From: Shewanella algidipiscicola | GTDB taxonomy: Bacteria > Pseudomonadota > Gammaproteobacteria > Enterobacterales > Shewanellaceae | Length of the DNA stretch: 64,000 nucleotides | NCBI RefSeq assembly: GCF_003605125.1 | Contig: NZ_QPQT01000016.1 | Coordinates: 47,287 to 111,286 of the forward strand | Direction of reading: 5' to 3' | In this document: positions 47,483 to 55,893 of the stretch, one piece after another | Layout of the letters: each line of letters begins with the position of its first letter | Numbering within the stretch: the stretch's first letter is position 1 | Program-made: the position numbers and the translations under genes | Notes under the pieces: generated by a model | The model's input: only the letters and a program-made list of their open reading frames with translations | Databases searched by the model: none | What the model was told of the DNA's origin: nothing

Positions 47483-48343
47483 ATGAGTCAAGTATTAGAT
47501 GATCTGTTATCGCTGTTGTCGCTTGAGCAGATAGAGGTTGGCCTTTATCGAGGCCAGAGCCAAGATTTAGGCTTCGGTCACGTATTTGGTGGGCAAGTGA
47601 TGGGCCAAGCCTTAAGCGCGGCGGCGCAAACCGTTGACCCTTTAAGGCAAGTTCATTCATTTCACTCCTATTTCTTACGCGCCGGCGATGAAAAACTGCC
47701 AATAGTGTACGATGTCGAAGTGGTTCGTGACGGTGGCAGCTTTAGTGCGCGAAAAGTGAAAGCTATTCAAAAAGGGCGGCCGATTTTTTACATGACCTGT
47801 TCGTTTCAAGCGCATGAGCAAGGTTTTGAACACCAAAGCCAGATGCCAGATGTGCCCGGACCTGAAGGATTAATGAACCAACAAGAACTGGCGATGACAC
47901 TGCGCGATAAAGTGCCAGCCCATGTGCTTGAAAAGTTTATGGCCGACTCCCCGCTAGAGATGCGTTTAGTGAACCCCAGCAGCCCGGTAGCGCCAGCGGC
48001 ATCAGATCCTAAGCGGTATGTATGGATCCGCGCCAACGGTAGTGTGCCCAATGATCTGTCGGTGCATGAATATCTGCTGGCCTATGCGTCGGATTTTAAT
48101 TTTTTAGTGACCGCAGCCCAGCCCCATGGAGTGTCATTTTTAACTCCGGGCATGCGTATGGCCACGATAGATCATGCCATGTGGTTTCACCGTCCTTTAG
48201 ATCTAAGTCAGTGGTTGCTTTACAGCATAGATAGTCCAAATGCGTCGGGCGGTCGAGGGTTTGTCAGAGGGGAGTTTTACAGTGAAGATGGCACCTTAGT
48301 GGCATCTGCCACACAAGAAGGTTTAATTCGTTTAACGCAGTGA
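47483..48343 (+). CDS. tesB: Acyl-CoA thioesterase II
   Basis: A 286-residue double hot-dog thioesterase, the same length as E. coli TesB, releasing free acids from medium- and long-chain acyl-CoA. The first hot-dog has [23 protein letters not shown] sequence (the family [12 protein letters not shown] motif) and [12 protein letters not shown]. The second has [10 protein letters not shown] with the catalytic Asp and the ending [11 protein letters not shown] with a catalytic Gln. Good AAGGTG site. The YbaY-like gene follows, as in E. coli. Confidence 0.94.
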   Translation: MSQVLDDLLSLLSLEQIEVGLYRGQSQDLGFGHVFGGQVMGQALSAAAQTVDPLRQVHSFHSYFLRAGDEKLPIVYDVEVVRDGGSFSARKVKAIQKGRPIFYMTCSFQAHEQGFEHQSQMPDVPGPEGLMNQQELAMTLRDKVPAHVLEKFMADSPLEMRLVNPSSPVAPAASDPKRYVWIRANGSVPNDLSVHEYLLAYASDFNFLVTAAQPHGVSFLTPGMRMATIDHAMWFHRPLDLSQWLLYSIDSPNASGGRGFVRGEFYSEDGTLVASATQEGLIRLTQ

Positions 48344-48434
48344 TGAGTTTGGTGAGATTAAACCGTGGCGAACAACCTAAAGCGCGGCTTGGGGCTTAAG
48401 GTATTTTTTATGATGAGTTAATGGGATGCACATA

Positions 48435-48833
48435 ATGAAAGTTAAAGTAAAAGGGTTTATTACGCTGTTTTGTTTATTGTTGCTTAGCGCTTGCGTCACC
48501 GTTGAGCCCGAGCCGCCAGTGATCGTTAATGGAGCGGCAGGCTATTTAGAGCGCATAGCCTTACCTCAAGGCAGTGCTATTACCATTGCTGTTATCGATC
48601 TTGATACACCTGGAGTTATAGTGGCTCAGAAATCGTTTAATATTGCTAAGGTGCCTGTACCATTTAAATTCACCTTTGCCTCAGAGACTATCGACAGCGG
48701 CATTAATTATGGGGTGGTTGCGATGATTCGCTATAACGGTATGGTTATTTTTCAAACGTACGATAAATTCCCTGTTATCAATAATGATAAATACACCACT
48801 GAGGTGATTATGAAGCCAGTGCCAGCTCGTTAA
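48435..48833 (+). CDS. YbaY-like lipoprotein
   Basis: A 132-residue lipoprotein: signal peptide and lipobox LSAC (about Cys20), then a beta-rich domain of the YbaY/YscW pilotin family, with the pattern YLERIALPQGSAITIAVIDLD, FKFTFASE and a stretch resembling MIRYNGMVIFQTYDKFPV. The family role is unclear; E. coli YbaY is an outer-membrane lipoprotein encoded next to tesB, the same order as here. ATG 48435 is preferred to 48426 on signal-peptide grounds. Ends at a strong terminator. Confidence 0.8.
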   Translation: MKVKVKGFITLFCLLLLSACVTVEPEPPVIVNGAAGYLERIALPQGSAITIAVIDLDTPGVIVAQKSFNIAKVPVPFKFTFASETIDSGINYGVVAMIRYNGMVIFQTYDKFPVINNDKYTTEVIMKPVPAR

Positions 48834-48856
48834 ACCCGCAGTTGTTTTGTCTGAAA

Positions 48857-48881
48857 TAAGGAGCTACGGCTCCTTTTTTTA
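48857..48881 (+). terminator. Terminator after the YbaY-like gene
   Basis: AAGGAGC / GCTCCTT stem with a TACG loop, followed by seven T residues in all. Confidence 0.88.
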
Positions 48882-49152
48882 TACCTAAAGTTTGCGCTCA
48901 ATAAATTAGACTGGCCGAGTGCCCAATCTTTAACAAATCACTTAGCTGTTCCTCTAAGCATTTGGGGTAATTTGATATGTGTTTTTTTACTATCGGATAC
49001 GACCCAATTGGCAATACGAAATGTTAACGCTAAGTTATTTGCAACCTGTTGGGTTAAGCCCATTTTTTATTTCATTTTGAGGTGAGGTATATTCTGCCGT
49101 TTGATCTAGGTCACTCTTTTTAAAGGGGTATTTTCAATGTTTGTTTTGTGGA

Positions 49153-49168
49153 TGTGACCAGTGTCACC
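49153..49168. promoter_or_regulatory. CRP-like site upstream of ompW
   Basis: TGTGACCAGTGTCACC matches TGTGA-N6-TCACA at nine of ten defined positions, about 155 bases before the ompW start. Confidence 0.55.
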
Positions 49169-49203
49169 AATATGTGTTCGTGATTGTCGTGGCATTTGTT
49201 TTA

Positions 49204-49217
49204 TTGACACAGATCAA
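49204..49217. promoter_or_regulatory. FNR/EtrA-like box upstream of ompW
   Basis: TTGACACAGATCAA fits TTGAT-N4-ATCAA with a single change, about 95 bases before ompW. Control of ompW by FNR is known in E. coli. A weaker half-match (TTGATCTAGGTCAC) lies at 49101-49114. Confidence 0.55.
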
Positions 49218-49311
49218 TATGTAGCAAAGTTGCAACTGGCAGGATGGCGGCAAATGTAAGTAATTTGCTAATAGCAATCTCAATACACAATTGTATTAAT
49301 GGAGTAGTATG

Positions 49312-49956
49312 ATGAAAAAATCTCTCGTTTCAGGTCTTGTCGCTGCCACCCTACTCGCTGGCGGATTTAGCGCTGCGGTTTCTGCTCACCAAGCTGGTGA
49401 TATTATTGTGCGTGCAGGTGCCGTTGTGGTCGCACCAAATGAATCTAGCCAAGATGTCGCAGGTTTTGGTGAATTTAAAGTCGATAATGATACTCAGTTG
49501 GGGCTTAACTTTGGGTATATGCTGACCGATAATATTGGGGTTGAGTTGTTAGCGGCAACACCTTTTAGTCACGACATTTCATTAGACGGCGTTGGTAAGA
49601 TTGCCGAAACTAAGCACCTTCCGCCAACCTTAGTCGCACAGTACTATTTTGGTTCGGCTCAATCTAAACTTCGTCCATATATTGGTGCCGGTGTTAATTT
49701 TACCAATTTCTTCGACAATGACTTTACCAATGATCTGAACGGCGCGTTGTCTGATCTCAGTCTAAGTAATTCATGGGGCTTAGCGGCTCAGGTTGGTCTT
49801 GATTATCAAGTGAATAAGAACTGGCTGGTGAACGCCTCTGTTTGGTATGCACAAATCAGCACTGATGTTAAATTCAATCTTGGTGATACACCTGTGATGA
49901 TTGAAACCGATATCGATCCATGGGTTTATATGGTTAGTGTGGGTTACACTTTCTAA
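49312..49956 (+). CDS. ompW: OmpW family outer-membrane protein
   Basis: A 214-residue porin-like protein. A Sec signal peptide is cleaved near residue 25 (VSAHQAGD). The mature protein has the eight-stranded barrel pattern: VRAGAVVVAPNESS, LGLNFGYMLTDNIGVELLAATPFSHDI, the family stretch LPPTLVAQYYFG, and a C-terminal strand ending in Phe (VYMVSVGYTF), as outer-membrane proteins require. OmpW proteins form small hydrophobic channels. GGAG site; ATG 49309 and 49312 are both possible. Probably controlled by oxygen through FNR/EtrA and by CRP. Confidence 0.92.
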   Translation: MKKSLVSGLVAATLLAGGFSAAVSAHQAGDIIVRAGAVVVAPNESSQDVAGFGEFKVDNDTQLGLNFGYMLTDNIGVELLAATPFSHDISLDGVGKIAETKHLPPTLVAQYYFGSAQSKLRPYIGAGVNFTNFFDNDFTNDLNGALSDLSLSNSWGLAAQVGLDYQVNKNWLVNASVWYAQISTDVKFNLGDTPVMIETDIDPWVYMVSVGYTF

Positions 49957-49988
49957 GCGCCATTAATATTGGTGTATCTTAGTTAGCG

Positions 49989-50014
49989 AAAAGGCAGCCA
50001 AGTGGCTGCCTTTT
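49989..50014. terminator. Terminator between ompW and the antiporter-family gene
   Basis: AAAAGGCAGCCA / TGGCTGCCTTTT stem with runs on both sides. It lies between convergent genes. Confidence 0.85.
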
Positions 50015-50048
50015 TCGTATCTTAAGTCGCTAAGTTATGCCATCAAGG

Positions 50049-51368
50049 TCACAACACCATAGCGGCAATCCAACCGAAGAGCAGCAACGGAATATTATAG
50101 TGGATGAAGGTTGGGATCACGCTGTCGCGAATATGGTCGTGTTGACCGTCCGCATTAAGACCCGCAGTGGGGCCTAGGGTTGAGTCTGAGGCTGGTGAAC
50201 CCGCATCGCCCAATGCTGCCGCTGTGCCGACTAGTGCAATCGTTGCGGCAACAGAAAAGCCAAAACTCATGGCCAGAGGCACGTAAATCGTAGCGATAAT
50301 GGGGATGGTTGAAAATGATGAGCCGATGCCCATAGTGATCAATAAGCCAACCACTAACATCAAGAACGCCGCTAACGCCTTATTATCGCCAATCAAGTAA
50401 GAGAGTGATTCTACTAAGGTACTGACATCACCAGTCTCTTTGACCACTGCAGCGAACCCAGCAGCCGATATCATGATAAAGCCTATATTAGCCATCATGC
50501 GCACGCCTTGATTAAAGATATCTTGGTCGGCAACATGCTTAAGCGCCCCTGAAAAACTGAAGATGATAAAGCCAATCAGAGCGCCAAAAATCATTGAGCC
50601 AGTATAGAGTTGCACCAATAGTGTGGCCAATATGGCGCTAAGGGCAATTAGAATATTGCGGCGATTAATGCTGGCTTCGGGTTCGTTAACTAACGCTGTT
50701 GCTTGTTGATATTCACGAGGCTTACGGTAGCTAATGAATGTGGCGACTAACAGGCCGACAATCATCCCAAGCGCGGGTATCAACATAGCCGTTGGGATCT
50801 GTTCGCGCACGGCATCAAGATTATTGCTATTAAGGTTAGAGAGCAAAATATCGTTGAGGAAGATGCCGCCAAAGCCAATGGGTAAGATCATGTAAGTGGT
50901 GACCAAACCAAAGGTGAGTACACACGCCACTAAACGGCGATCTAGACGTAATTTAGACATGACGTGTAGTAATGGCGGGATCAATATGGGAATAAAGGCG
51001 ATATGGATAGGCAAAATATTTTGCGAAGAAACGGCCATTGCCAGTAGGGCAAGCAACAGTAACCAACGCACGCGATTGATGTTACGACTATTTTGCTCTT
51101 TACCCAGCTGGGCTATCACTTTTGTTGAAATTAACGTCGTTAGACCCGAGTGAGAAAGGGCAACGGCAAATGCGCCTAATAAGGCATAGCTGAGAGCGAT
51201 TTGAGCACCACCACCGAGTCCGGTATTAAATGCATCGACCGTATGCTGTAAATCCATGCCACCCACTAAGCCTGCTACGAGCGCACTGATGGTGAGCGCG
51301 ATAACGACGTGAACTCTTGCCAGGCTGAGCCCCAGCATCAAGCAAACTGCAATAACAACTGCATTCAT
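50049..51368 (-). CDS. Na+/H+ antiporter-family permease (YuiF-like)
   Basis: A 439-residue polytopic inner-membrane protein with about 11-12 helices, of the COG2056-type Na+/H+ antiporter family. Typical motifs are [23 protein letters not shown] and the C-terminal [17 protein letters not shown]. Members may be ion antiporters or amino acid permeases, so the substrate is not assigned. ATG 51368 is chosen because the 26 codons upstream are not hydrophobic or family-like; the ribosome site is weak. Monocistronic. Confidence 0.8.
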   Translation of the reverse strand: MNAVVIAVCLMLGLSLARVHVVIALTISALVAGLVGGMDLQHTVDAFNTGLGGGAQIALSYALLGAFAVALSHSGLTTLISTKVIAQLGKEQNSRNINRVRWLLLLALLAMAVSSQNILPIHIAFIPILIPPLLHVMSKLRLDRRLVACVLTFGLVTTYMILPIGFGGIFLNDILLSNLNSNNLDAVREQIPTAMLIPALGMIVGLLVATFISYRKPREYQQATALVNEPEASINRRNILIALSAILATLLVQLYTGSMIFGALIGFIIFSFSGALKHVADQDIFNQGVRMMANIGFIMISAAGFAAVVKETGDVSTLVESLSYLIGDNKALAAFLMLVVGLLITMGIGSSFSTIPIIATIYVPLAMSFGFSVAATIALVGTAAALGDAGSPASDSTLGPTAGLNADGQHDHIRDSVIPTFIHYNIPLLLFGWIAAMVL

Positions 51369-51598
51369 AAATTTTTCTGGCTTATTGTGGTTTGAGAGGG
51401 GGCTATTTTCGACCGCAAGCGTGCTATTTGTCCAGCCGATCGGCATTTTATCTGTAAAAAAAGCACAGATGTAACGTAACTGTATCTAGCTTTACTGCAT
51501 AAGTGTGAACCCTTGGTGGACACTGGTGTTGGGCTCGAACAGTTATTGGGCAACTAAAATCAAATTGTTCAAAAAAAGTGACAATGATCCCAAATAGC

Positions 51599-51626
51599 TT
51601 GTGTCCCGCTGTCGACTGCCTATAAT
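51599..51626 (+). promoter_or_regulatory. Probable sigma-70 promoter of the peroxiredoxin gene
   Basis: TTGTGT, 16 bases, then TATAAT at 51621-51626, about 55 bases before the ATG. Confidence 0.55.
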
Positions 51627-51680
51627 GCTTTTTAGTTCATAGTTATAAAGCTTTTTTCAATCCATAGATGGAGATATAAA

Positions 51681-52286
51681 ATGAGTGTATTAGTAGGCCG
51701 TCCGGCTCCTGATTTTACTGCTGCAGCGGTTCTTGGTAATGGCGAAATCGTAGATAGCTTTAACCTAAGCGAAGCGATCAAAGGTAAGACAGCTGTAGTA
51801 TTCTTCTACCCACTTGATTTCACTTTCGTTTGCCCATCTGAACTGATCGCTTTCGATCATCGTATGGATGAGTTCAAGAAGCGTGGCGTAGAAGTTATCG
51901 GTGTTTCTATCGATTCTCAGTTTACTCACAACGCATGGCGCAACACTCCAGTAGATAAAGGTGGTATTGGCCAAGTTCAATACACTCTAGTTGCTGACGT
52001 TAAGCACGAAATCTGTAAAGCATATGATGTTGAGCATCCAGAAGCCGGTGTTGCTTTCCGTGGTTCTTTCTTGATCGACAAAGAAGGCCAAGTTCGTCAT
52101 CAAGTGGTTAACGATCTTCCGCTTGGTCGTAACGTAGACGAAATGATCCGTATGGTTGACGCGCTACAATTCCATGAAGAACATGGTGATGTTTGTCCTG
52201 CGGGCTGGGAAAAAGGTGACAAAGGTATGGACGCAAGCCCTGAAGGCGTTGCTTCTTACCTGACCGACAACGCTGACTCGCTATAA
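51681..52286 (+). CDS. Typical 2-Cys peroxiredoxin (AhpC/Prx1 type)
   Basis: A 201-residue thiol peroxidase reducing hydrogen peroxide and organic peroxides. The peroxidatic Cys51 is in DFTFVCPSEL and the resolving Cys172 in HGDVCPAGW. The GGIG motif after helix 3 is present, but the final YF motif of sensitive eukaryotic-type enzymes reads YL. It stands alone, without an AhpF-type reductase, so thioredoxin is the likely reductant. GGAG site. Codon use seems strongly biased (many GGT, CGT, GTT), suggesting high expression. Confidence 0.93.
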   Translation: MSVLVGRPAPDFTAAAVLGNGEIVDSFNLSEAIKGKTAVVFFYPLDFTFVCPSELIAFDHRMDEFKKRGVEVIGVSIDSQFTHNAWRNTPVDKGGIGQVQYTLVADVKHEICKAYDVEHPEAGVAFRGSFLIDKEGQVRHQVVNDLPLGRNVDEMIRMVDALQFHEEHGDVCPAGWEKGDKGMDASPEGVASYLTDNADSL

Positions 52287-52311
52287 TCTTAAGATAATAG
52301 CTTGTTACTGA

Positions 52312-52338
52312 AAAAGCCGCGTTCATCGCGGCTTTTGT
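52312..52338 (+). terminator. Terminator after the peroxiredoxin gene
   Basis: AAAAGCCGCG / CGCGGCTTTT stem with a TTCAT-type loop. Confidence 0.85.
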
Positions 52339-52437
52339 GTATTTGTTATACCAATGATGCACGTTGATGTGGGTGAGGAGAAAACCGTAAGGTTAGTTGG
52401 TATGACGCAGTATCAAAACATATTCAAGGAGTGATAA

Positions 52438-53454
52438 ATGGATCCGATGGAGTTTGATATTCCTGAAAAGGATAAACTTCCCTTTAGTCAGTACTACAAG
52501 CGCAATATTGCCCCCAAATGCGCGGCCTATGAAAAGAAGCGCATAGCGGCTATCAAGCAATACAACGAGCGAGCAAAAATCGCTAAACCGTTAGGCAAAT
52601 TAGTCATGCCTATGTTTCTCGCCGGATTTGGTGCGATGTTTTATAGCTTAGCAGTGCTCGATGACAGCCAACTTTTTACCATAAGTTTCATTTCTACCAT
52701 AATGCTATTGTTAATCATTGTTGGTGTTTTCTATTGGGCCTATGGCGAAGCAACTAAGTTAAGCAGGGATATTTTTGCCAAGCTTTACCCCATACTCATT
52801 CGTTATTTTGGTAAGGAATTTGAACTCAATCCGCCAAATTTGCCAGAGTTAGAAACTTACAAAGATTACGGCATCTTACCTAAATATGACCGCGGCTATT
52901 TTCAAGACTCCTTCAAAGGAAAGTATCAAGGCATTAACTTTCTGTTGCGCGAGGTTGGGTTAGATATCAAGGATGGTACTAATAGTGACAATCAAACCCG
53001 ATATAAAAATATTTTCACAGGTATATTGATTGAATTTGATATCTCTAAACGTTTTTCTGGCATTACCCTGGTTAGCAAAGACAGAGGTATGTTAGGTAAT
53101 AAACTGGACGCGTTTAAAAGTGATTTATCGCGAGTTAGGCTCGAGGATGTGCGCTTTGAACGAGAGTTTGAAGTTTATAGTAGCGACCAGATAGAAGCAC
53201 GTTACTTACTTAATACGGCGACTATGGAGCGGTTACTTTCAATAGGACGGTTTTATAATTCTGAACTGGAAGCTTGCTTTAAAGATGGTAAGCTATTGAT
53301 TAAAATAGCGAGTACACATAATTATTTTCAATCTAATTTAGATATTAAACAAGAACTAAGCTTTCAAGATGATATTGAACAACTTTTTAAAGAGTTGGGA
53401 GAAGTGTTCGCATTGATTGAGACGTTAAAGTTAGATCAACGAATAGGCCTCTAG
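52438..53454 (+). CDS. DUF3137 domain membrane protein
   Basis: A 338-residue protein. The charged N-terminus (about 50 residues) precedes two membrane helices (about 55-75 and 80-102), and the rest is a cytoplasmic domain with the DUF3137 pattern DVRFEREFEVYSSDQIEARYLLNTATMERL near residues 235-265. The function is unknown. AAGGAG site before ATG 52438. It is preceded by the peroxiredoxin terminator, so it has its own promoter. Confidence 0.75.
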   Translation: MDPMEFDIPEKDKLPFSQYYKRNIAPKCAAYEKKRIAAIKQYNERAKIAKPLGKLVMPMFLAGFGAMFYSLAVLDDSQLFTISFISTIMLLLIIVGVFYWAYGEATKLSRDIFAKLYPILIRYFGKEFELNPPNLPELETYKDYGILPKYDRGYFQDSFKGKYQGINFLLREVGLDIKDGTNSDNQTRYKNIFTGILIEFDISKRFSGITLVSKDRGMLGNKLDAFKSDLSRVRLEDVRFEREFEVYSSDQIEARYLLNTATMERLLSIGRFYNSELEACFKDGKLLIKIASTHNYFQSNLDIKQELSFQDDIEQLFKELGEVFALIETLKLDQRIGL

Positions 53455-53486
53455 AGTGCCGCTTTAACGGATTAATTACGAAGAGG

Positions 53487-53517
53487 GGGGATACTTGTAC
53501 AATAATGTTGTATCCCC
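53487..53517. terminator. Hairpin between the DUF3137 gene and rnt
   Basis: GGGGATAC / GTATCCCC stem with a 15-base loop between convergent genes. There is no clear T-run, so its strength as a terminator is doubtful. Confidence 0.4.
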
Positions 53518-53572
53518 TCGCGATAACGTTATCATTGGCGTGTTATCGGTTAACAGGATTGGCTGAATTAAC

Positions 53573-54277
53573 CTATTTTGACGCTGTTGAATCTACTTGT
53601 ATTTCATTTGTTTTATCAATGGATTGCCCATTGGTGTTTTCTGTAGCACTAAGGGGCCAGCCGCCTAATGCTTTCCATTTATTGACTATATGGCAAAAAA
53701 GCTCAGCAGTACGCTCAGTGTCATACAATGCTGAATGCGCTTCTTTATTATCAAAATCAATCCCAGCGATAGCACAAGCCCTAGCGAGGACGGTATGCCC
53801 AAGTGCAAGACCTGACAGCGCTGCGGTATCAAAGGTAGCAAAGGGATGAAACGGTGTGCGTTTCAATCCATTACGTTCAATCGCCTTAGTCACAAAGCCA
53901 TGATCAAAGGCGGCATTGTGAGCGACTATGATGCTACGGTGGCAGCCGGATGCTTTTTGTGCTTTCTTTACCTCTTTAAATATTTCTAAAAAGGCTTCTT
54001 TTTCGGATACTGCACCGCGCAATGGGTTAGATGGATCAATACCGTTAAATGCCAAAGCTTCAGGTTCAAGATTGGCGCCTTCAAATGGCTCAATATGATA
54101 ATGCAAAGTTTTATCTAGCATTAACTCACCCTGCTCATCCATTTTTAGCATAGTAACTGCAATTTCAAGCAACGCATCGGTCTGGGCATTAAACCCAGCT
54201 GTTTCTACATCGATAACCACAGGGAAATACCCCCGAAAACGGTGGTTGAGTTTATTAGCGTCGCACATATCGCTCAT
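53573..54277 (-). CDS. rnt: Ribonuclease T
   Basis: A 234-residue DEDD 3'-5' exonuclease that trims tRNA CCA ends and matures stable RNAs. The acidic motifs are VIDVETAGF, the HNAAFDHGF region, and [14 protein letters not shown] with the catalytic His and Asp. The basic start [25 protein letters not shown] is as in E. coli RNase T. The C-terminal 20 residues are longer and Asn/Thr-rich. ATG 54277 with a GGA site is preferred over one four codons upstream. Divergent from motY, a known neighbour in Vibrio. Confidence 0.95.
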   Translation of the reverse strand: MSDMCDANKLNHRFRGYFPVVIDVETAGFNAQTDALLEIAVTMLKMDEQGELMLDKTLHYHIEPFEGANLEPEALAFNGIDPSNPLRGAVSEKEAFLEIFKEVKKAQKASGCHRSIIVAHNAAFDHGFVTKAIERNGLKRTPFHPFATFDTAALSGLALGHTVLARACAIAGIDFDNKEAHSALYDTERTAELFCHIVNKWKALGGWPLSATENTNGQSIDKTNEIQVDSTASK

Positions 54278-54420
54278 CAAATTATCCAAATAATTAGTCA
54301 GTGGCTATTATGAAGTATCTGGCCAGAGCTTGTCATGTTTGATCGGTCAATATATAAGCTAAAGGAATGGCGAAAGACGCCGATAGCCTTAAGTAACGCA
54401 ATAAATGAGAGTGATTGTCT

Positions 54421-55302
54421 ATGTTTGCTAGGGTGCTGTTGATTTTTACATTATGGTTGAGCTTGGGGATGTCGCTGACAGCTCATGGTGAGTTGCGCCA
54501 TTATGTGGCATCTCTGGAGCAGTCACAGTGGCGAATTAGCGACAATACACCAATAGTCTGTCGACTCGAACATGACATCCCTTCATACGGTAAGGCGGTA
54601 TTTACGAGCTATGCAGGTAAACATCATGATTTGAATTTCACACTGGATATGTGGGTTAAACCTGATGAGGTCACGCACGCAACACTGATGAGTATGGCGC
54701 CTTCATGGCGCCCTGGGGTGTTGTCGAAACCGATAACCGATCTCACCTACCAAAAGTACTTTAGCGGTGAAGTGCCTAAACATGCGGCTTGGTCGATGTT
54801 GAATGAATTAGAGCGCGGCATGCAGCCCACATTTTATTATGCCGATTGGTATAATCGTTCCAGTAAAGTGGCTGTCGGGCTTTCAGCTGCCAATTTTGCA
54901 CGTAAATATACCGATTTTCGCGCATGTTTAGCCAATCTATTACCTTACAGTTTTGAAGATATCGCTTTCACTGTATTAACCTATGAGTTTGGTGGTAATG
55001 AGTTAACTAGGTACTCTAAGGCGCAAATTGCTAAAGTGCAGCAATATCTGTCTTATGATCCTGATGTAGAGTTAGTGCTTATCGATGCCTATACCGATAG
55101 CTATGGCGGCCGATCTATCAATGCTAAGGTATCAGAAACACGGGCCAATTCAGTTAAAGATCTGTTTTTATCGGCAGGTATACCACAAGATCGTATTTAT
55201 ACCGAAGGCCATGGTGAGCGTCGTCATGTGGCATCTAATGACACTATTGAAGAACGTGCGCGTAACCGCAGGGTAGTGATAAGGTTGAGTAAGCCACTAT
55301 AG
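54421..55302 (+). CDS. motY: Sodium-type flagellar stator accessory protein MotY
   Basis: A 293-residue secreted protein: signal peptide (cleavage after TAHG, about residue 24), an N-terminal MotY domain (about 25-155) and a C-terminal OmpA-like peptidoglycan-binding domain (about 170-290; DAYTDSYGG, SETRANSVKDLFL, GHGERRHVASNDT, ERARNRRVVI). MotY forms part of the T ring that holds PomAB/MotAB-like sodium-driven stators at the polar flagellum. The location beside rnt repeats the Vibrio arrangement. ATG 54421 is chosen; TTG 54415 is unlikely. Flagellar genes are otherwise absent here. Confidence 0.92.
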   Translation: MFARVLLIFTLWLSLGMSLTAHGELRHYVASLEQSQWRISDNTPIVCRLEHDIPSYGKAVFTSYAGKHHDLNFTLDMWVKPDEVTHATLMSMAPSWRPGVLSKPITDLTYQKYFSGEVPKHAAWSMLNELERGMQPTFYYADWYNRSSKVAVGLSAANFARKYTDFRACLANLLPYSFEDIAFTVLTYEFGGNELTRYSKAQIAKVQQYLSYDPDVELVLIDAYTDSYGGRSINAKVSETRANSVKDLFLSAGIPQDRIYTEGHGERRHVASNDTIEERARNRRVVIRLSKPL

Positions 55303-55325
55303 ATCTAGCGGCTGAAATTCAGATA

Positions 55326-55349
55326 AGCCCAGCTAATGCTGGGTTTTTT
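55326..55349 (+). terminator. Terminator after motY
   Basis: AGCCCAGC / GCTGGGTT stem with a TAAT loop and a T-run of six. Confidence 0.9.
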
Positions 55350-55394
55350 ATTGCCACAAATTTGTGCTGTATTATTACAGGCAAAAATATAGGT

Positions 55395-55427
55395 AAAAAA
55401 AAGCCCACTTAATATTCTTAAGTGGGC
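55395..55427 (-). terminator. Orphan terminator of a minus-strand RNA
   Basis: A 10 bp perfect stem TTAAGTGGGC-type (403-412 with 418-427) with a five-base loop; on the minus strand it is followed by eight T residues. No protein gene on this strand reads into it. Confidence 0.9.
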
Positions 55428-55564
55428 CGCAAATAATAAATTGCAATCAACAAATTGAAGGAAGGAAGTCAAGCATAAGAACCAGGGAAAAACTCACGTG
55501 AATCACCACACAAGTTTAGAGTTCTTGTTTTCAAATCTACATGGGGTAGACACTTCCTGAAAAC
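55396..55564 (-). ncRNA. Candidate small RNA, about 170 nt
   Basis: A minus-strand transcript is predicted from a promoter at 55572-55600 to the strong terminator at 55395-55427. No open frame of note lies in it. The predicted RNA folds well: near its 5' end GTTTTCA pairs with TGAAAAC around an inner TCTAC/GTAGA hairpin, and a longer stem AAGAAC/GTTCTT encloses a 9 bp helix (ACTTGTGTG with CACGTGAGT). It is not 6S, Spot 42, tmRNA, CsrB-like or another RNA I recognise. It sits between motY and the prolyl oligopeptidase gene, both on plus. Identity and targets are unknown. Confidence 0.6.
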
Positions 55565-55893
55565 GAGGCGAATTATAGGATTAGCCTTTCAAAGCAGCAA
55601 GCGAGAAAAATTGCTAGTTTAAATTAGTATTTCTAATGCTTAACCTGAGGTAGTTTTTGCTGAATGCACCAATCTTGTTAGTATTCGATTGATTAAGCAT
55701 AATCAGTGCATATTTTTACGTTTTACAGAGCTTATCCATGTTAGTTTTTTATTAACAATCCGCAGTAGTAGCATTGTTGTTGATTGTCTTAATATTATTG
55801 CACTGTGTAATTTTACTTGTATAGTACGTGGTTATGAGCTTTTGCTCACAATTTTCATGATAAATAATAACTAGATATCCAGGATGGCAACAG
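55565..55893. other. Intergenic region before the oligopeptidase gene
   Basis: An AT-rich stretch with the small-RNA promoter at its left end and the promoter of the oligopeptidase gene. A 61-codon open frame at 55689-55874 has no clear ribosome site or family resemblance and was not called. Confidence 0.4.
55572..55600 (-). promoter_or_regulatory. Near-consensus sigma-70 promoter of the candidate small RNA
   Basis: Read on the minus strand: TTGCTG (55600-55595), 17 bases, then a perfect TATAAT (55577-55572). The start site is expected near 55564-55566. Confidence 0.7.
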
